Source: Chitinophaga sp. Ak27
GTDB taxonomy: Bacteria > Bacteroidota > Bacteroidia > Chitinophagales > Chitinophagaceae
Length of the DNA stretch: 64,000 nucleotides
Reading direction: 5' to 3'
NCBI RefSeq assembly: GCF_012726295.1
Contig: NZ_JABAOB010000002.1
Location: 620,001 to 684,000, forward strand
In this document: in pieces, positions 1 to 8,780 of the stretch
Numbering within the stretch: the stretch's first letter is position 1
Layout of the letters: each line of letters opens with the position of its first letter
Translations under genes and position numbers: made by a program
The notes under the pieces: generated by a model
Told to the model about the DNA's origin: nothing
Databases searched by the model: none
The model's input: only the letters and a program-made list of their open reading frames with translations

Positions 1-1108
1 TACTGTTCACATCTGCCATCATTTCGATAATTGTTCGGGCATTATGGACCATTTCCCGATCCTTTTTATAGAACCATCCACTACTGGTTGTAATAATACC
101 TTGCCAGGGTTTTGGATTGATTTCGTTCGAGGTGCCGCATTCAATATCCTTTACAATGGCATCATCATCAGAAATTTTACCTGCTGCAACGGCCATAATT
201 TTACCGTTCTTCTTTAAGCTGTTTTCAAATAAAGTACGGCAAACCTCTTTTCCCGGTTCACCATATGGAAAACCATAACCATCGTACCAAATCATATCCA
301 CATCGTATTTTGTGACTAATTCTTTATGGCGCAATACCCATGTTCTTTTCATGTTTGCAATCCATTCAGGTGTTCTTTTGGCAGGTGGAAGTCCATACAA
401 ATCAGCGGGATCAAGCCCCTCCCACCATAAACCTTTCCCATCTTCTTTAGTCAGATTTCCATCATAGGGAACCCCTTTCAATGGTCCTGATTTATCCGAA
501 CCAAAGGCTGGAAGCCACCAATTCAAATAACGGTCATCGTGTGAACTTACGGCAAAGGGCATCTGGTATTTTCGTGCCGATTTTCTAAAGTCTCCTACAA
601 TGTCCCGTTTGGGACCAACATTTACAGAATTCCATTTTTGATAGGTCGAATTGAAATTGTCAAAATGATCATGATGAACGGCCAAAATCATAAAATATTT
701 AGCCCCCATTTCTTTGAAATATTTCATCAAAGCATCAGGATCTAGCTTTTCAGCCTTCCAGGATTGCAGCACTTCTTTGTACCCGAATTTGGATGGATGC
801 CCATATTGTCTTAATTGATTAGGATAAGCATCTTTTCCGAAGGTTTCATCACCCACATCCTGCATATACATATGACGAGCATACCAGCCGCCGCCATTAT
901 CGGGTTGAGACTGGCCTCCCCAATGCAGCCAAATCCCAAAACGGGCTTCGGTGTACCATGCAGGAAACTCATAGTTTTGTTTCAATTCTTCCCAGGACTT
1001 TTCTTTTTCCTGCGCATAGGAAGGGATTGAACATAAAATTGCCAAACTCAAATACAATACACATTTGAATTTTATGGAGTAAAAAATTTGAAATGTTTTA
1101 TTTATCAT
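1..1108 (-). CDS. Alpha-L-fucosidase (GH29), 3' end beyond window
   Basis: The first 369 codons of a secreted glycoside hydrolase are visible and the frame is still open at the left edge. The N-terminus has a signal peptide ending around LCSIPSYAQ. It is followed by the GH29 hallmarks FGIWLHWG near residue 55, a KYFMILAVHHDHFD segment, and MIWYDGYG, whose Asp is the expected nucleophile. GH29 enzymes remove terminal alpha-L-fucose from glycans. The ATG at 1106-1108 is the first start that yields the signal peptide. No partner gene is visible on this side, and the family call rests on motif recognition rather than an alignment. Confidence 0.9.
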   Translation of the reverse strand, partial: MINKTFQIFYSIKFKCVLYLSLAILCSIPSYAQEKEKSWEELKQNYEFPAWYTEARFGIWLHWGGQSQPDNGGGWYARHMYMQDVGDETFGKDAYPNQLRQYGHPSKFGYKEVLQSWKAEKLDPDALMKYFKEMGAKYFMILAVHHDHFDNFNSTYQKWNSVNVGPKRDIVGDFRKSARKYQMPFAVSSHDDRYLNWWLPAFGSDKSGPLKGVPYDGNLTKEDGKGLWWEGLDPADLYGLPPAKRTPEWIANMKRTWVLRHKELVTKYDVDMIWYDGYGFPYGEPGKEVCRTLFENSLKKNGKIMAVAAGKISDDDAIVKDIECGTSNEINPKPWQGIITTSSGWFYKKDREMVHNARTIIEMMADVNS

Positions 1109-1647
1109 TTTGATGTTTAAAGTGCGTGTGGTTCTGGTTTTATAGAAGATGGCGGCCCTCCGGTAATGACTAAACCTGTAGCCAGTCTCTCGGGTTGCCA
1201 GCCAATCGTAAATCAACGGTCAAATTAAATGATTTTAAACCGCTAAAATTTGTTCGATATTACCCAATAATGATGCTTTTGTGCTTACACAACAAGATAC
1301 AGATGAAACCACACCACTGCATTATACCAGTTCCGTGTTAACAGCGTTGAGGGGCAAAGTGGTTTTGCCGGAGTTTTGGAAAGATAATGCTTGACCGGGT
1401 CTGCATATTGGTCCCCTTATATTTAAGTTGATATTGGCTCTTAAATTCTCCTGGAAAAAAAACGTTGAATGTCAAAAACGCTCAACCACGCATCACCAGC
1501 TTCGCACACATGTTGGCCGGACGTCAATAGGTGTTCAGGCAAAATATTCTATCGCAGTTAATTTTATGAATATTGTATATTGGATCAGGGATCGGACTGA
1601 GTCAAAATGAGGAAAGGGAAGAAGGATAATCTGATTTTAATCAATAC
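1109..1647. other. Intergenic region with a possible coding remnant
   Basis: About 540 bases lie between the divergent fucosidase and AraC genes. One plus-strand frame stays open from 1239 to a TGA at 1392-1394 and translates into protein-like sequence (for example TPLHYTSSVLTALRGKVVLP). It has no start codon and no obvious ribosome-binding site, so it may be the tail of a destroyed gene. I do not recognise the family. The rest shows nothing I can name, although the fucosidase promoter must lie in its left part. Confidence 0.25.
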
Positions 1648-2472
1648 ATGTTCTATTACCGGCAATATTATCCGTCCATTCAACTGGCAGACATTATAGA
1701 ATGCTATTGGGTATTACGTGCTCCAAACAGCTTTATGGATGTACCTGACCGCTTAATACCTGGCGGTCGTGTGGAACTGATCTTTAATTTTGGCGACCCG
1801 GCGGATTGGTTGATTACAGCTGATAATCCTCACGGCACCCGTGTGAGTGAGCCAGTGATTATGGGGCAGCGCAACCAGATTTTTTATGTGAAAAGTACCG
1901 GTAAAATTAGGATGCTGGGCATACGTTTTAAGCCAGGTGGCCTGGCATCATTTACCAACCTACCTATTTCTGATTTATTAAATATGCTATTGCCGGCAGA
2001 ACAGCTGTTAGGAAAAGCAGTAAAAAGCCTGGAGATGCGGTTGTCAGATTATTCGGATGATGATAAGCAGATACAATTACTGGATGCTATACTTAAGACC
2101 GAATTAAAAAATACACCAGTCGACCTGTTAGTGGTTAACCAAACCATTGATATGCTTCGTAACAGCCGTGATGATATATCTATTGACACCATCTGCCAGC
2201 AAACAGGTTGGTACTATAAAAAGCTGGAGCGGATTTTTCTGAAAAATGTCGGCTATACCCCCAAGCATTACCATAAAATACTTCGTTTTAATAAGGCGGT
2301 CAGGTATATGCGGACCACCAATACCCTAACTGATGTCTGTCATGTATGCAATTACTTTGACCAGGCGCATTTTATTCGCGATTTCCGGTTGTTTACGGGT
2401 ACCACCCCCAGTCAATTTAAAAAGGAGGATAATAAAATAGCGGATTTTCTCATAAAATATCAGTCTGTCTAA
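1648..2472 (+). CDS. AraC-family transcriptional regulator with DUF6597-like N-terminus
   Basis: A 274-residue cytoplasmic regulator. Residues 1-120 resemble the DUF6597 sensor half of this AraC subgroup, with YYPSIQLADIIECYW at the start, then LIPGGRVELIFNFGD and the KIRMLGIRFKPGG segment. The C-terminal 100 residues carry two helix-turn-helix units, with ISIDTICQQTGWYYKKLERIF as the first and the typical YFDQAHFIRDFRLFTGTTPSQF ending. The next gene, an Lnt-like protein, starts 60 bases downstream on the same strand and may be co-transcribed. The effector is unknown. Confidence 0.88.
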   Translation: MFYYRQYYPSIQLADIIECYWVLRAPNSFMDVPDRLIPGGRVELIFNFGDPADWLITADNPHGTRVSEPVIMGQRNQIFYVKSTGKIRMLGIRFKPGGLASFTNLPISDLLNMLLPAEQLLGKAVKSLEMRLSDYSDDDKQIQLLDAILKTELKNTPVDLLVVNQTIDMLRNSRDDISIDTICQQTGWYYKKLERIFLKNVGYTPKHYHKILRFNKAVRYMRTTNTLTDVCHVCNYFDQAHFIRDFRLFTGTTPSQFKKEDNKIADFLIKYQSV

Positions 2473-2532
2473 AATATACAATTCTGCGCCGGAAAAACCG
2501 CATAGCTTTGACAATTATACTAAACTTATAAT

Positions 2533-3975
2533 ATGTCGGATTTAAAACCGGTTTCCAAAGAACTTTTAGCCGCAGGGCTGCTTTTTGCGGGTATTTGCTG
2601 GTATTTGTCCTTTAGCCTATCATCACACATTTGGTGGCCATTATGGGTGGCGCCAGTCCCGATACTGTATTTTTCTTTACGATTGACAGGTAAATGGACA
2701 TTTTTGATAGCTTTTGCGGGGTACTTAATAGGAAGGCTTAGCTGGGTACCTTATTTACTAAGTGTTTTACCTTCGCCACTGGTGTTTTTGTTTACACTGC
2801 TATTCCCCCTGATTTTTGCGTTACAAGTGATAGCTGCGAGAAAGCTAATGCTCACTTATAGCCATTGGTCCACTGTATTTGTATTCCCTGTTTGGGTTAC
2901 TACGATGGAGTATCTCGGCTTCCTCACCGCCCCGGATGGAACGGCAGGCAGCATTGCCTATACGCAATGCGATTTTTTACCGGTTGTGCAAATCGCTTCT
3001 TTGACAGGCATACAGGGGATTACCTTCCTGGTTACTTTTTTCCCTGTGGCTATAGCGCTCATCATCTATCGGTATCAGCGAAAACAATCAATCCGAACAC
3101 TTTCCTTCGTAACCATTGGCGTTCTTGTGGCTGCAATGGTTTGGGGTGTTGTGCGTTTGAATCAAACGTCTTCTGCTACTAAATCATTACAGGTGGGTAT
3201 GGTCGCCATTGATAAACGGGCATATCACAATGAGAATACAAAAGGAGAAGACAGGGATTTGTACCTGGCCAACCTTTACCTGCGCCAGGTAGGGGAATTG
3301 GCAAAGCAGGGGGCAGAGATCATTGTGTTTCCTGAAAAAATGTTTACCGTAAGAGATAACCGCCGTCCGGGTTTTATTCAGCAGTTTAAAGACACAGCAA
3401 TGGTGCATCACGTATGCATCGTTGCATGCGTGACCCAGCAAAAAGGAGACTACTATGAAAACAGGGCTTGGGTGATCGGGAAGGATGGGGCACTGCTGGC
3501 AGATTATCAGAAAGTACATTTGTTTGCAGGAGAATTGCTGGATAGCCTGAAACCAGGAAAAGAACCCGGTTTGTTTCTCAGAAATGGTACTACAGAAGGC
3601 GTGGCCATTTGTAAGGACATGGATTTTCAGCAGTACATCAGCAGGTATGGCAGCGCGGATTGTAATGTTTTATATGTACCAGCCTGGGACTTTGAGCGAG
3701 ATGGCTGGCTGCATAGCCGGATGGCGATGATGAGATGCGTGGAAGGCGGTTTTGGAATGGTAAGAAATGCCAGGAAGGGTAGGCTGACTATCAATGACTA
3801 TTGCGGTAGGGTTTTGTATGAGGTCAATAGCGACAAAGGCACGCCCGCATTGTTATCAGGCAACATGGATATACAGCATCATGCTACACTGTATAATAAG
3901 TGGGGTGATTGGTTCAGTATATTAAATGCCATTGCATTCCTGGCGAGCCTTGTACTATTAGTAAAAGCCAGGTAG
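2533..3975 (+). CDS. Apolipoprotein N-acyltransferase-like carbon-nitrogen hydrolase
   Basis: A 480-residue membrane protein with about six hydrophobic segments in residues 10-205, then a nitrilase-fold (CN_hydrolase) domain. The nitrilase catalytic triad is present: E268 in IIVFPEKMF, K327 in YQKVHLFAGE and C360 in GVAICKDMDF. The architecture matches Lnt, which adds the third acyl chain to lipoproteins at the periplasmic face of the inner membrane. Because it follows an AraC regulator and not housekeeping genes, it may be an accessory copy with another substrate. I therefore leave the symbol empty. Confidence 0.82.
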   Translation: MSDLKPVSKELLAAGLLFAGICWYLSFSLSSHIWWPLWVAPVPILYFSLRLTGKWTFLIAFAGYLIGRLSWVPYLLSVLPSPLVFLFTLLFPLIFALQVIAARKLMLTYSHWSTVFVFPVWVTTMEYLGFLTAPDGTAGSIAYTQCDFLPVVQIASLTGIQGITFLVTFFPVAIALIIYRYQRKQSIRTLSFVTIGVLVAAMVWGVVRLNQTSSATKSLQVGMVAIDKRAYHNENTKGEDRDLYLANLYLRQVGELAKQGAEIIVFPEKMFTVRDNRRPGFIQQFKDTAMVHHVCIVACVTQQKGDYYENRAWVIGKDGALLADYQKVHLFAGELLDSLKPGKEPGLFLRNGTTEGVAICKDMDFQQYISRYGSADCNVLYVPAWDFERDGWLHSRMAMMRCVEGGFGMVRNARKGRLTINDYCGRVLYEVNSDKGTPALLSGNMDIQHHATLYNKWGDWFSILNAIAFLASLVLLVKAR

Positions 3976-3990
3976 ATCGCTTATCAATGT

Positions 3991-4284
3991 TCAGAGAAAT
4001 TTGTGCAAACAAACCTGACGCTGATAAAAGCAAGGTAATAATGGCCAGAAAAACGCAATTGCTCTGAATGCCTGTGTCATCCGGATTTTTTTTTCAATTA
4101 AATCCGATTGTAAATAACCCCGGTATGGAAGGTAAACTTCGCCCCCGACACGTGCGACCTGCGTTTGTATTTCGCTATTTTCGGTTTTGGCGGTTTGGGT
4201 GTAAGTACCATCATCAATTTGTTGAACACATCCCGCTACACTTTTGATCGCTGGGTTTTGTTGAACTGCCCTCCCGGGGGTTGT
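3991..4284 (-). pseudogene. Possible decayed coding fragment
   Basis: A minus-strand frame stays open for 97 codons but has no credible start. It reads as ordinary protein, for example NPAIKSVAGCVQQIDDGTY and ARVGGEVYLPYRGYLQSD. Just upstream, a different minus frame gives protein-like sequence (SINEVAVVEINNPREGSS), as expected after a frameshift. The family is not recognised. Chance reading cannot be excluded. The rest of the interval up to 4490 shows nothing else I can name. Confidence 0.25.
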
Positions 4285-4490
4285 TTATTTCTACAACTGC
4301 TACCTCATTGATGGAATATAACCATAAGATTTACAAAAGCCTCTAATAATTTAGTGGCTTTTTCGTTGATCGGTATGCTCCGAAAGTATAGCATCACGAG
4401 AGCGCCCAGGTGGTCGCGCTGACATGCCTGGAATGCAATTGATTGAATAGGCGTATATTAATTACCTTTATAAGAGTCGAACAATTGTCC

Positions 4491-5741
4491 ATGCCCAATA
4501 CTTCGGAACATATTCCTCAACTTGTAGGCGAGATTTATCGTACCAGGTCGCGCCAGGTGTTTGCCACCCTGATACGTTTGCTTAAAGACTTTGATCTTGC
4601 CGAAGACGCCATGCACGATGCTTTTAAGGCCGCACTTGAACAATGGGGTGAAAAAGGCATTCCTTCGAATCCGCTAGCGTGGCTTGTTTCCGCCGGCCGG
4701 TTTAAAGCAATTGATCGCATCCGGCGCGAATCAAAATTCGACTCCTTGGAGGAACAGCAGATCTGGCAAACGGAAGCTACGTCCCCCGATCCTTCCGGGT
4801 TAATTGGCAAAGCGATAGAAGATGATATGCTCCGGCTGATCTTCACCTGCTGTCACCCTGCGTTGTCGCTTGATGCACGTACGGCCATGACCATGCGTGA
4901 GGTTTGCGATCTGACCACCGAAGCGATCGCAAGCGCATTTCTTGTTACACCCTCTACTATGGCCCAACGAATAGTCCGCGCCAAGGCCAAAATTCGTGAG
5001 GCAAAAATACCGTTTGAAGTGCCGATGGAACATGAATTGCCAGACCGGCTCGGGGCTGTACTCCAGGTGATCTACCTGGTATTCAACGAGGGCTATTATG
5101 CTTCATCTGGCGAATCGGTAACCCGTGTTGACCTTTCAAGCGAAGCTATCCGGCTTGGGCGTCTGCTGCACGTTTTGCTACCTGATGCTGAGGTTACAGG
5201 ATTGCTTGGCCTCATGCTGCTGCACGAATCCCGCCGACCGGCGCGCACTTCGTCAAAAGGAAATATTATTCTTTTGGAAGATCAGGATCGATCGCTTTGG
5301 GATTGCGATATGATTGAGGAGGGATTGACGCTGGTAAAACGGGCATTTTCATCCAAACCGCCAGGACCCTACACGCTACAGGCAGCCATCGCGGCCCTAC
5401 ACGCCGAGGCCACTCATCCCGAAGCTACGGACTGGGCCCAGATTACCATGCTATATAGCCGGTTGCTGCGCATAAATTCCTCTCCAATTATTGAATTAAA
5501 CCGTGCCATCGCCATTGCCATGCACAAGGGACCCGAAGCTGGCTTGCAGCAGATAGATGCGATCCTGGATCGTGGGGACTTGAACGACTATCATTTGGCA
5601 CACTCCGCGCGGGCGGAACTTTGCCGGAAATTGGGTCGTACAAACCAGGCAAGGGCATCATGGGAACGTGCCCTCACGCTGGCACAACAAGACCCGGAAC
5701 GGCGGTTTATCCAACGAAAGCTTAGCGAATTGGGATCGTAA
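4491..5741 (+). CDS. ECF42-type RNA polymerase sigma factor
   Basis: A 416-residue sigma factor, much longer than a classical ECF sigma of about 180 residues. Region 2 lies near the N-terminus (DFDLAEDAMHDAFKAALEQW, then PLAWLVSAGRFKAIDRIRRE) and region 4 around residues 125-170. Next comes the DUF6596 segment (YLVFNEGYYASSGE), then a TPR-like C-terminal extension (ELCRKLGRTNQARASWERAL). This domain order is that of the ECF42 group, which has no anti-sigma factor and is encoded beside DGPF-domain proteins, as here. I chose the ATG at 4491. An in-frame TTG at 4443 would add 16 residues that do not look conserved. Confidence 0.9.
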   Translation: MPNTSEHIPQLVGEIYRTRSRQVFATLIRLLKDFDLAEDAMHDAFKAALEQWGEKGIPSNPLAWLVSAGRFKAIDRIRRESKFDSLEEQQIWQTEATSPDPSGLIGKAIEDDMLRLIFTCCHPALSLDARTAMTMREVCDLTTEAIASAFLVTPSTMAQRIVRAKAKIREAKIPFEVPMEHELPDRLGAVLQVIYLVFNEGYYASSGESVTRVDLSSEAIRLGRLLHVLLPDAEVTGLLGLMLLHESRRPARTSSKGNIILLEDQDRSLWDCDMIEEGLTLVKRAFSSKPPGPYTLQAAIAALHAEATHPEATDWAQITMLYSRLLRINSSPIIELNRAIAIAMHKGPEAGLQQIDAILDRGDLNDYHLAHSARAELCRKLGRTNQARASWERALTLAQQDPERRFIQRKLSELGS

Positions 5742-5774
5742 TTCCGGAAGGTGCAAAAAAAAAATCAAACTGTT

Positions 5775-5801
5775 TGTCGATTTCGTCATTGTCCATTCGA
5801 C
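5775..5801 (+). promoter_or_regulatory. Putative ECF42-dependent promoter
   Basis: The gap between the sigma gene and its partner genes holds TGTCGA (5775-5780), 17 bases, then CGAC (5798-5801). As I recall, published ECF42 target promoters have TGTCGA at -35 and CGA-type sequence at -10. The element lies 46 bases before the start at 5848. This placement suggests that the sigma factor activates the two downstream genes. No transcription data are available from the sequence. Confidence 0.6.
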
Positions 5802-5847
5802 TACCTAATGAAAACAAACATTACCTCACAAAAAACAATTATGGATC

Positions 5848-6516
5848 ATGACTGAAAAAAAGACGAGGGTCCGGGTGGCTAGTTTCTCGATCTCACTTGA
5901 CGGCTACGGGGCGGCCGCGGATCAAAGCCTTGATAATCCGATGGGCATAGATGGTAAAGTCGTTCATGAATGGGTATTTTCCACCCGCTGGTGGAGTCAG
6001 ATTGTCGGACAGGAAGGCGGCACAGAAGGGATCGATAACGATTTTCTGAAGCGTGGATCAGAAAATCTCGGCGCCTGGATTATTGGCAGGAACATGTTCG
6101 GGCCGGTTCGAGGCCCATGGCCAGATATGAATTGGAAGGGTTGGTGGGGAAACAATCCTCCTTATCACGTTCCGGTTTATGTGCTAACACATTACGCAAG
6201 ACCACCTTTGGAGATGGAGGGGGGAACGACTTTTTACTTTATTACCGATGGCATTCATGATGCGCTTGCCAAGGCCCGGGAAGCTGCCAATGGAAAGGAT
6301 ATCCGAATTGGAGGCGGGGCGAATATTATACAACAGTACCTCCGCGAAGGACTGATCGATGAGCTACATATTGCCATCACACCTACGATATTAGGTAGTG
6401 GTGAAAGACTATTCGATAACGTTAACTTGCGTAAATTGGGTTACGAATGTGTCCGATTCGAGGCATCGGAGAAGGTCACACATGTCATTCTTCAGCACAA
6501 TAAAAAATCATTATGA
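5848..6516 (+). CDS. RibD C-terminal (dihydrofolate reductase-like) family protein
   Basis: A 222-residue soluble protein of the RibD_C/dihydrofolate reductase-like fold. The start (VASFSISLDGYGAA), the GAWIIGRNMFGPVRGPW nucleotide-contact region, the IRIGGGANIIQQYLREGLID segment and the LHIAITPTILGSGERLF motif are all in the expected order. It probably binds NADPH, but the substrate is unknown and it should not be called folate reductase. It overlaps the next gene by four bases (ATGA), which implies translational coupling. It sits in an ECF42 target unit, where such reductases are occasional companions. Confidence 0.85.
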   Translation: MTEKKTRVRVASFSISLDGYGAAADQSLDNPMGIDGKVVHEWVFSTRWWSQIVGQEGGTEGIDNDFLKRGSENLGAWIIGRNMFGPVRGPWPDMNWKGWWGNNPPYHVPVYVLTHYARPPLEMEGGTTFYFITDGIHDALAKAREAANGKDIRIGGGANIIQQYLREGLIDELHIAITPTILGSGERLFDNVNLRKLGYECVRFEASEKVTHVILQHNKKSL

Positions 6517-6908
6517 AATACATTTGTCTTGGATACATGAATGAAGAAGTTTGGGAAACACTTTCCGAAAGCGAACGGCAAACCTTTATGGACGAGTGTT
6601 TTGGCTACGATGCCGAGCTTCGGCAGAATGGTCACTATGCAGGCGGAGAGGGCCTGCAGGAAGCCCGAAATGCTGCCACATTGAGATGGCGCAGCGGCAA
6701 GGTTTCCGTGACCGACGGCCCTTTCGCCGAATCCAAGGAGCAAATCGGCGGGATCATGATACTTGAAGCTACCGATCTTAATCATGCCATCCGCCTGCTG
6801 TCTAAGCATCCGTCTCTCCGGCTGGGGCGCGGCGGCAATAGTTGGGAAATCCGTCCGGCATTCGACCTGACGGACTTTATCGAAGATAGCAAACGGCGAG
6901 GAGAATGA
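6513..6908 (+). CDS. DGPF-domain (YCII-related) protein
   Basis: A 131-residue protein beginning MKYICLGYMNEEVW, with the diagnostic motif VTDGPFAESKEQIGG around residue 70. Proteins of this YCII-related family are the usual genetic partners and targets of ECF42 sigma factors. Their biochemical role is unclear. It is coupled to the reductase upstream and followed by a strong terminator about 160 bases downstream. Confidence 0.9.
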   Translation: MKYICLGYMNEEVWETLSESERQTFMDECFGYDAELRQNGHYAGGEGLQEARNAATLRWRSGKVSVTDGPFAESKEQIGGIMILEATDLNHAIRLLSKHPSLRLGRGGNSWEIRPAFDLTDFIEDSKRRGE

Positions 6909-7066
6909 CTTTAGTGAAGATTTTGCTTTCATCAATCGAGCGCCTTTTGAAGAAGCGGCTACCTAGCGGCTCCGCCCGAAAATAACAAAATCAGGCACTT
7001 AATTCAGCGATCCATCCCAAATCCACCATAAAGTGGTTTGAAAAACGTCCTGTTTGGTTCATCTCT

Positions 7067-7321
7067 TCAGACAGGATTCCAGTTTTGGAATCCTGTCCCT
7101 TTTTTGTTCCTGTGGAAGCCACGCCTAGCGCGGGTATGGTGGCCACCTTCGCCCACCAGGTAATCCAGTGATACGCCTAGCGCGTCGGCAATCGGTTTTG
7201 CGAAATCGATAGATGGCGTAGCATCCCCGCACTCATATTTGCCTATAATCTCTCTGGATACATTACTCTCAACAGCCAGGTCTGTTTGTGACCAGCTTTT
7301 TTGCTTACGTAAGTGCCATTT
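7067..7321 (-). pseudogene. Truncated XRE-family helix-turn-helix remnant
   Basis: The minus strand encodes a recognisable Cro/C1-type helix-turn-helix: LRKQKSWSQTDLAVESNVSR, then IIGKYECGDATPSIDFAKPI and ADALGVSLDYLVGE. The first 10-15 residues of the domain are missing, with a stop codon four codons before the conserved LRK. The last codons run into the terminator hairpin at 7070-7105. There is no usable start, so I treat it as a broken phage- or toxin-type repressor gene. Confidence 0.65.
7070..7105 (+). terminator. Rho-independent terminator
   Basis: A perfect 12-bp stem (GACAGGATTCCA / TGGAATCCTGTC) with a four-base loop ends in CC and then a run of six T. It closes the sigma-42 target unit on the plus strand. 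The T run on one side only gives the direction. Confidence 0.85.
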
Positions 7322-7931
7322 TTAAGGCCATACATAGTCCCGGTAAAACTCAACACCCAGTGTGCCAGGAACAGCGGTTTGGTGCTGTTCGCGGTTACAT
7401 TCACCGTCAAGGCCATAACAGCAGTAGGAGTGGCGTCGATGGGCAGTTCAGCGCTGGTAGTATTGCCATTCACGAACGTTTCCACTTCGAAATCAATCTC
7501 CGCACCGGCAGCACATCTGCGCAGGATGTAATAGTTTTATTGGTAACCATTCCAAACCTAAACCGGTTTTTTTGTTCAAAGAAATTTCCATTCAGATTAG
7601 CTCATTTTAATATGGAATTGTATCCGGGAGGGTGCCGGCAGGCTGGCATCTGCGCCGCTTACCCGGGTTCTCATTTACTTCCGGCGGAGGGCACATCCTT
7701 CTTCAAATGTCTGGGGCATAGCGGGTAAAGAGGTGACTGCACTACTGGCCATAGAGGCCACTGAACTGGAAGTGACCATACCCGGGTTGGTAGATGGTGA
7801 AAGAATACAGGTGCGCAGCAAACATTCCCCCGGACACCGCAAATATCGATCGCCCTCACTCAAATATTCATCTCGCCCCAACGGTGTAATTCCTTCGGCT
7901 ATTTTTACGTCATCATTAAAAACTACATCAC
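7322..7931. other. Gene debris upstream of the RiPP precursors
   Basis: No intact gene is supported here. A minus-strand frame with good codon usage (DFEVETFVNGNTTSAELPID) runs from 7536 and continues out of frame over the helix-turn-helix remnant, so two fragments may have been joined. A plus-strand frame near 7730-7850 also reads as protein (LLAIEATELEVTIPGLVDGE) but has no homologue I know. The promoter for the precursor genes should lie in the last 100 bases. Confidence 0.3.
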
Positions 7932-8108
7932 ATGAAAAAGTTACAAAAACTGGTTGCCAAAGAGGTAACATCCCCTGAAACTCTGAAAGGTGGCAGATTA
8001 ATGCAGTTGGAAGCTTTCACCGACGGTGGTGACAAAACTACCTACAACACCGCCTCCTGGAATGGCAGACACTATGTTACTGACGTAAATCAGGACCCCG
8101 GAAATTAA
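7932..8108 (+). CDS. RiPP precursor 1, type A (grasp-with-spasm)
   Basis: A 58-residue peptide with a basic leader (MKKLQKLVAKEVTSPETLKGG) ending in a GG signal for C39-peptidase cleavage. The predicted core is rich in Thr, Ser, Asp and Glu, as expected for side-chain ester or amide cross-links made by an ATP-grasp ligase. It shares the core motif SWNGRHYVTD with precursor 4. It is the first of five precursor genes on one strand. The assignment rests on leader type, repetition and the adjoining maturase genes. Confidence 0.85.
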   Translation: MKKLQKLVAKEVTSPETLKGGRLMQLEAFTDGGDKTTYNTASWNGRHYVTDVNQDPGN

Positions 8109-8150
8109 TCGTACTCCGGAAAAGTGTTAACCTGTTAAATTAGAAAAACG

Positions 8151-8324
8151 ATGAAAAAGAAATTGTCAAAACTGAATGCAAAGAAGGTGGAAGCACCTGC
8201 AGCCATTAAAGGAGGCCTGTTACAAATGGTCTCCGATACTTCAGGCGGCGACTGTTACTTCACCACCGCCTTTTGCACCCAAAGAGGGGACCAGTTCTCC
8301 TGCGATCACAAAACAGATTGTTAA
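8151..8324 (+). CDS. RiPP precursor 2, type B, Cys-rich
   Basis: A 57-residue peptide with leader MKKKLSKLNAKKVEAPAAI followed by KGG. Its core ends in a TQRGDQFSCDHK segment that defines type B, shared with precursors 3 and 5. It is the odd member, with four Cys in the core where its relatives have one. It is preceded by a GTTAACCTGTTAAATTA element that recurs before the other type B genes. Confidence 0.85.
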   Translation: MKKKLSKLNAKKVEAPAAIKGGLLQMVSDTSGGDCYFTTAFCTQRGDQFSCDHKTDC

Positions 8325-8368
8325 TTGATTACCCGGAAAAAAACCGTTTAACCTTTAAATTAAAAACC

Positions 8369-8536
8369 ATGGACAAGAAACTGTCAAAACTGAATGCAAA
8401 AAAAGTAGAGAACTCCGAAGCAGTTAAAGGCGGCCTGATGGCGCTGGCTAGCATGGAAATGGATGGAGGTGTTACTACCCACTCTGCTACCCAAAGAGGT
8501 GATCAATACTTCTGCGATCACAAACAAGACAACTAA
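8369..8536 (+). CDS. RiPP precursor 3, type B
   Basis: A 55-residue peptide with leader MDKKLSKLNAKKVENSEAV followed by KGG and a 33-residue core beginning LMALASMEMDGGVTTHSA. The core protein sequence is identical to that of precursor 5, although the DNA differs at seven synonymous positions. The ATG at 8369 follows the TTTAACCTTTAAATTA element. Secretion would go through the C39 exporter encoded downstream. Confidence 0.87.
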   Translation: MDKKLSKLNAKKVENSEAVKGGLMALASMEMDGGVTTHSATQRGDQYFCDHKQDN

Positions 8537-8574
8537 TCAACCTTCATTTATTCATTCATTCAATATTACAATAC

Positions 8575-8736
8575 ATGAAAAAGTTAGAAAAACTGGTTCC
8601 AAAAGCGGTAACATCGCCTGAAACACTGAAAGGCGGCTTAATGCAGCTGCAATGCCTGGAAAGCGACGACAAAACCACCAGCAACAGCGCTTCCTGGAAT
8701 GGCAGACATTATGTTACTGATACCAAAGCGGACTAA
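8575..8736 (+). CDS. RiPP precursor 4, type A
   Basis: A 53-residue peptide with leader MKKLEKLVPKAVTSPETL followed by KGG. Its core shares LMQL near the start and SWNGRHYVTD near the end with precursor 1. The core has one Cys and several Thr/Ser and Asp/Glu residues. The order A-B-B-A-B along the array suggests duplication of an A-B unit. Confidence 0.85.
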   Translation: MKKLEKLVPKAVTSPETLKGGLMQLQCLESDDKTTSNSASWNGRHYVTDTKAD

Positions 8737-8780
8737 GTACCCCCCAAAAAAAGCAGTTAACCTGATAAATTAAAAACAAT

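Noticed and set aside
815..1030. Small plus-strand ORF inside the fucosidase gene
   Set aside because: It is antisense to a well-supported GH29 coding region and shows no family or ribosome site of its own.
1428..1610. 60-codon plus-strand ORF before the AraC gene
   Set aside because: No recognisable sequence, no good start context and poor codon use.
7288..7728. 146-codon plus-strand ORF upstream of the precursors
   Set aside because: The translation lacks any family motif and changes character along its length; it overlaps opposite-strand debris with better codon use.
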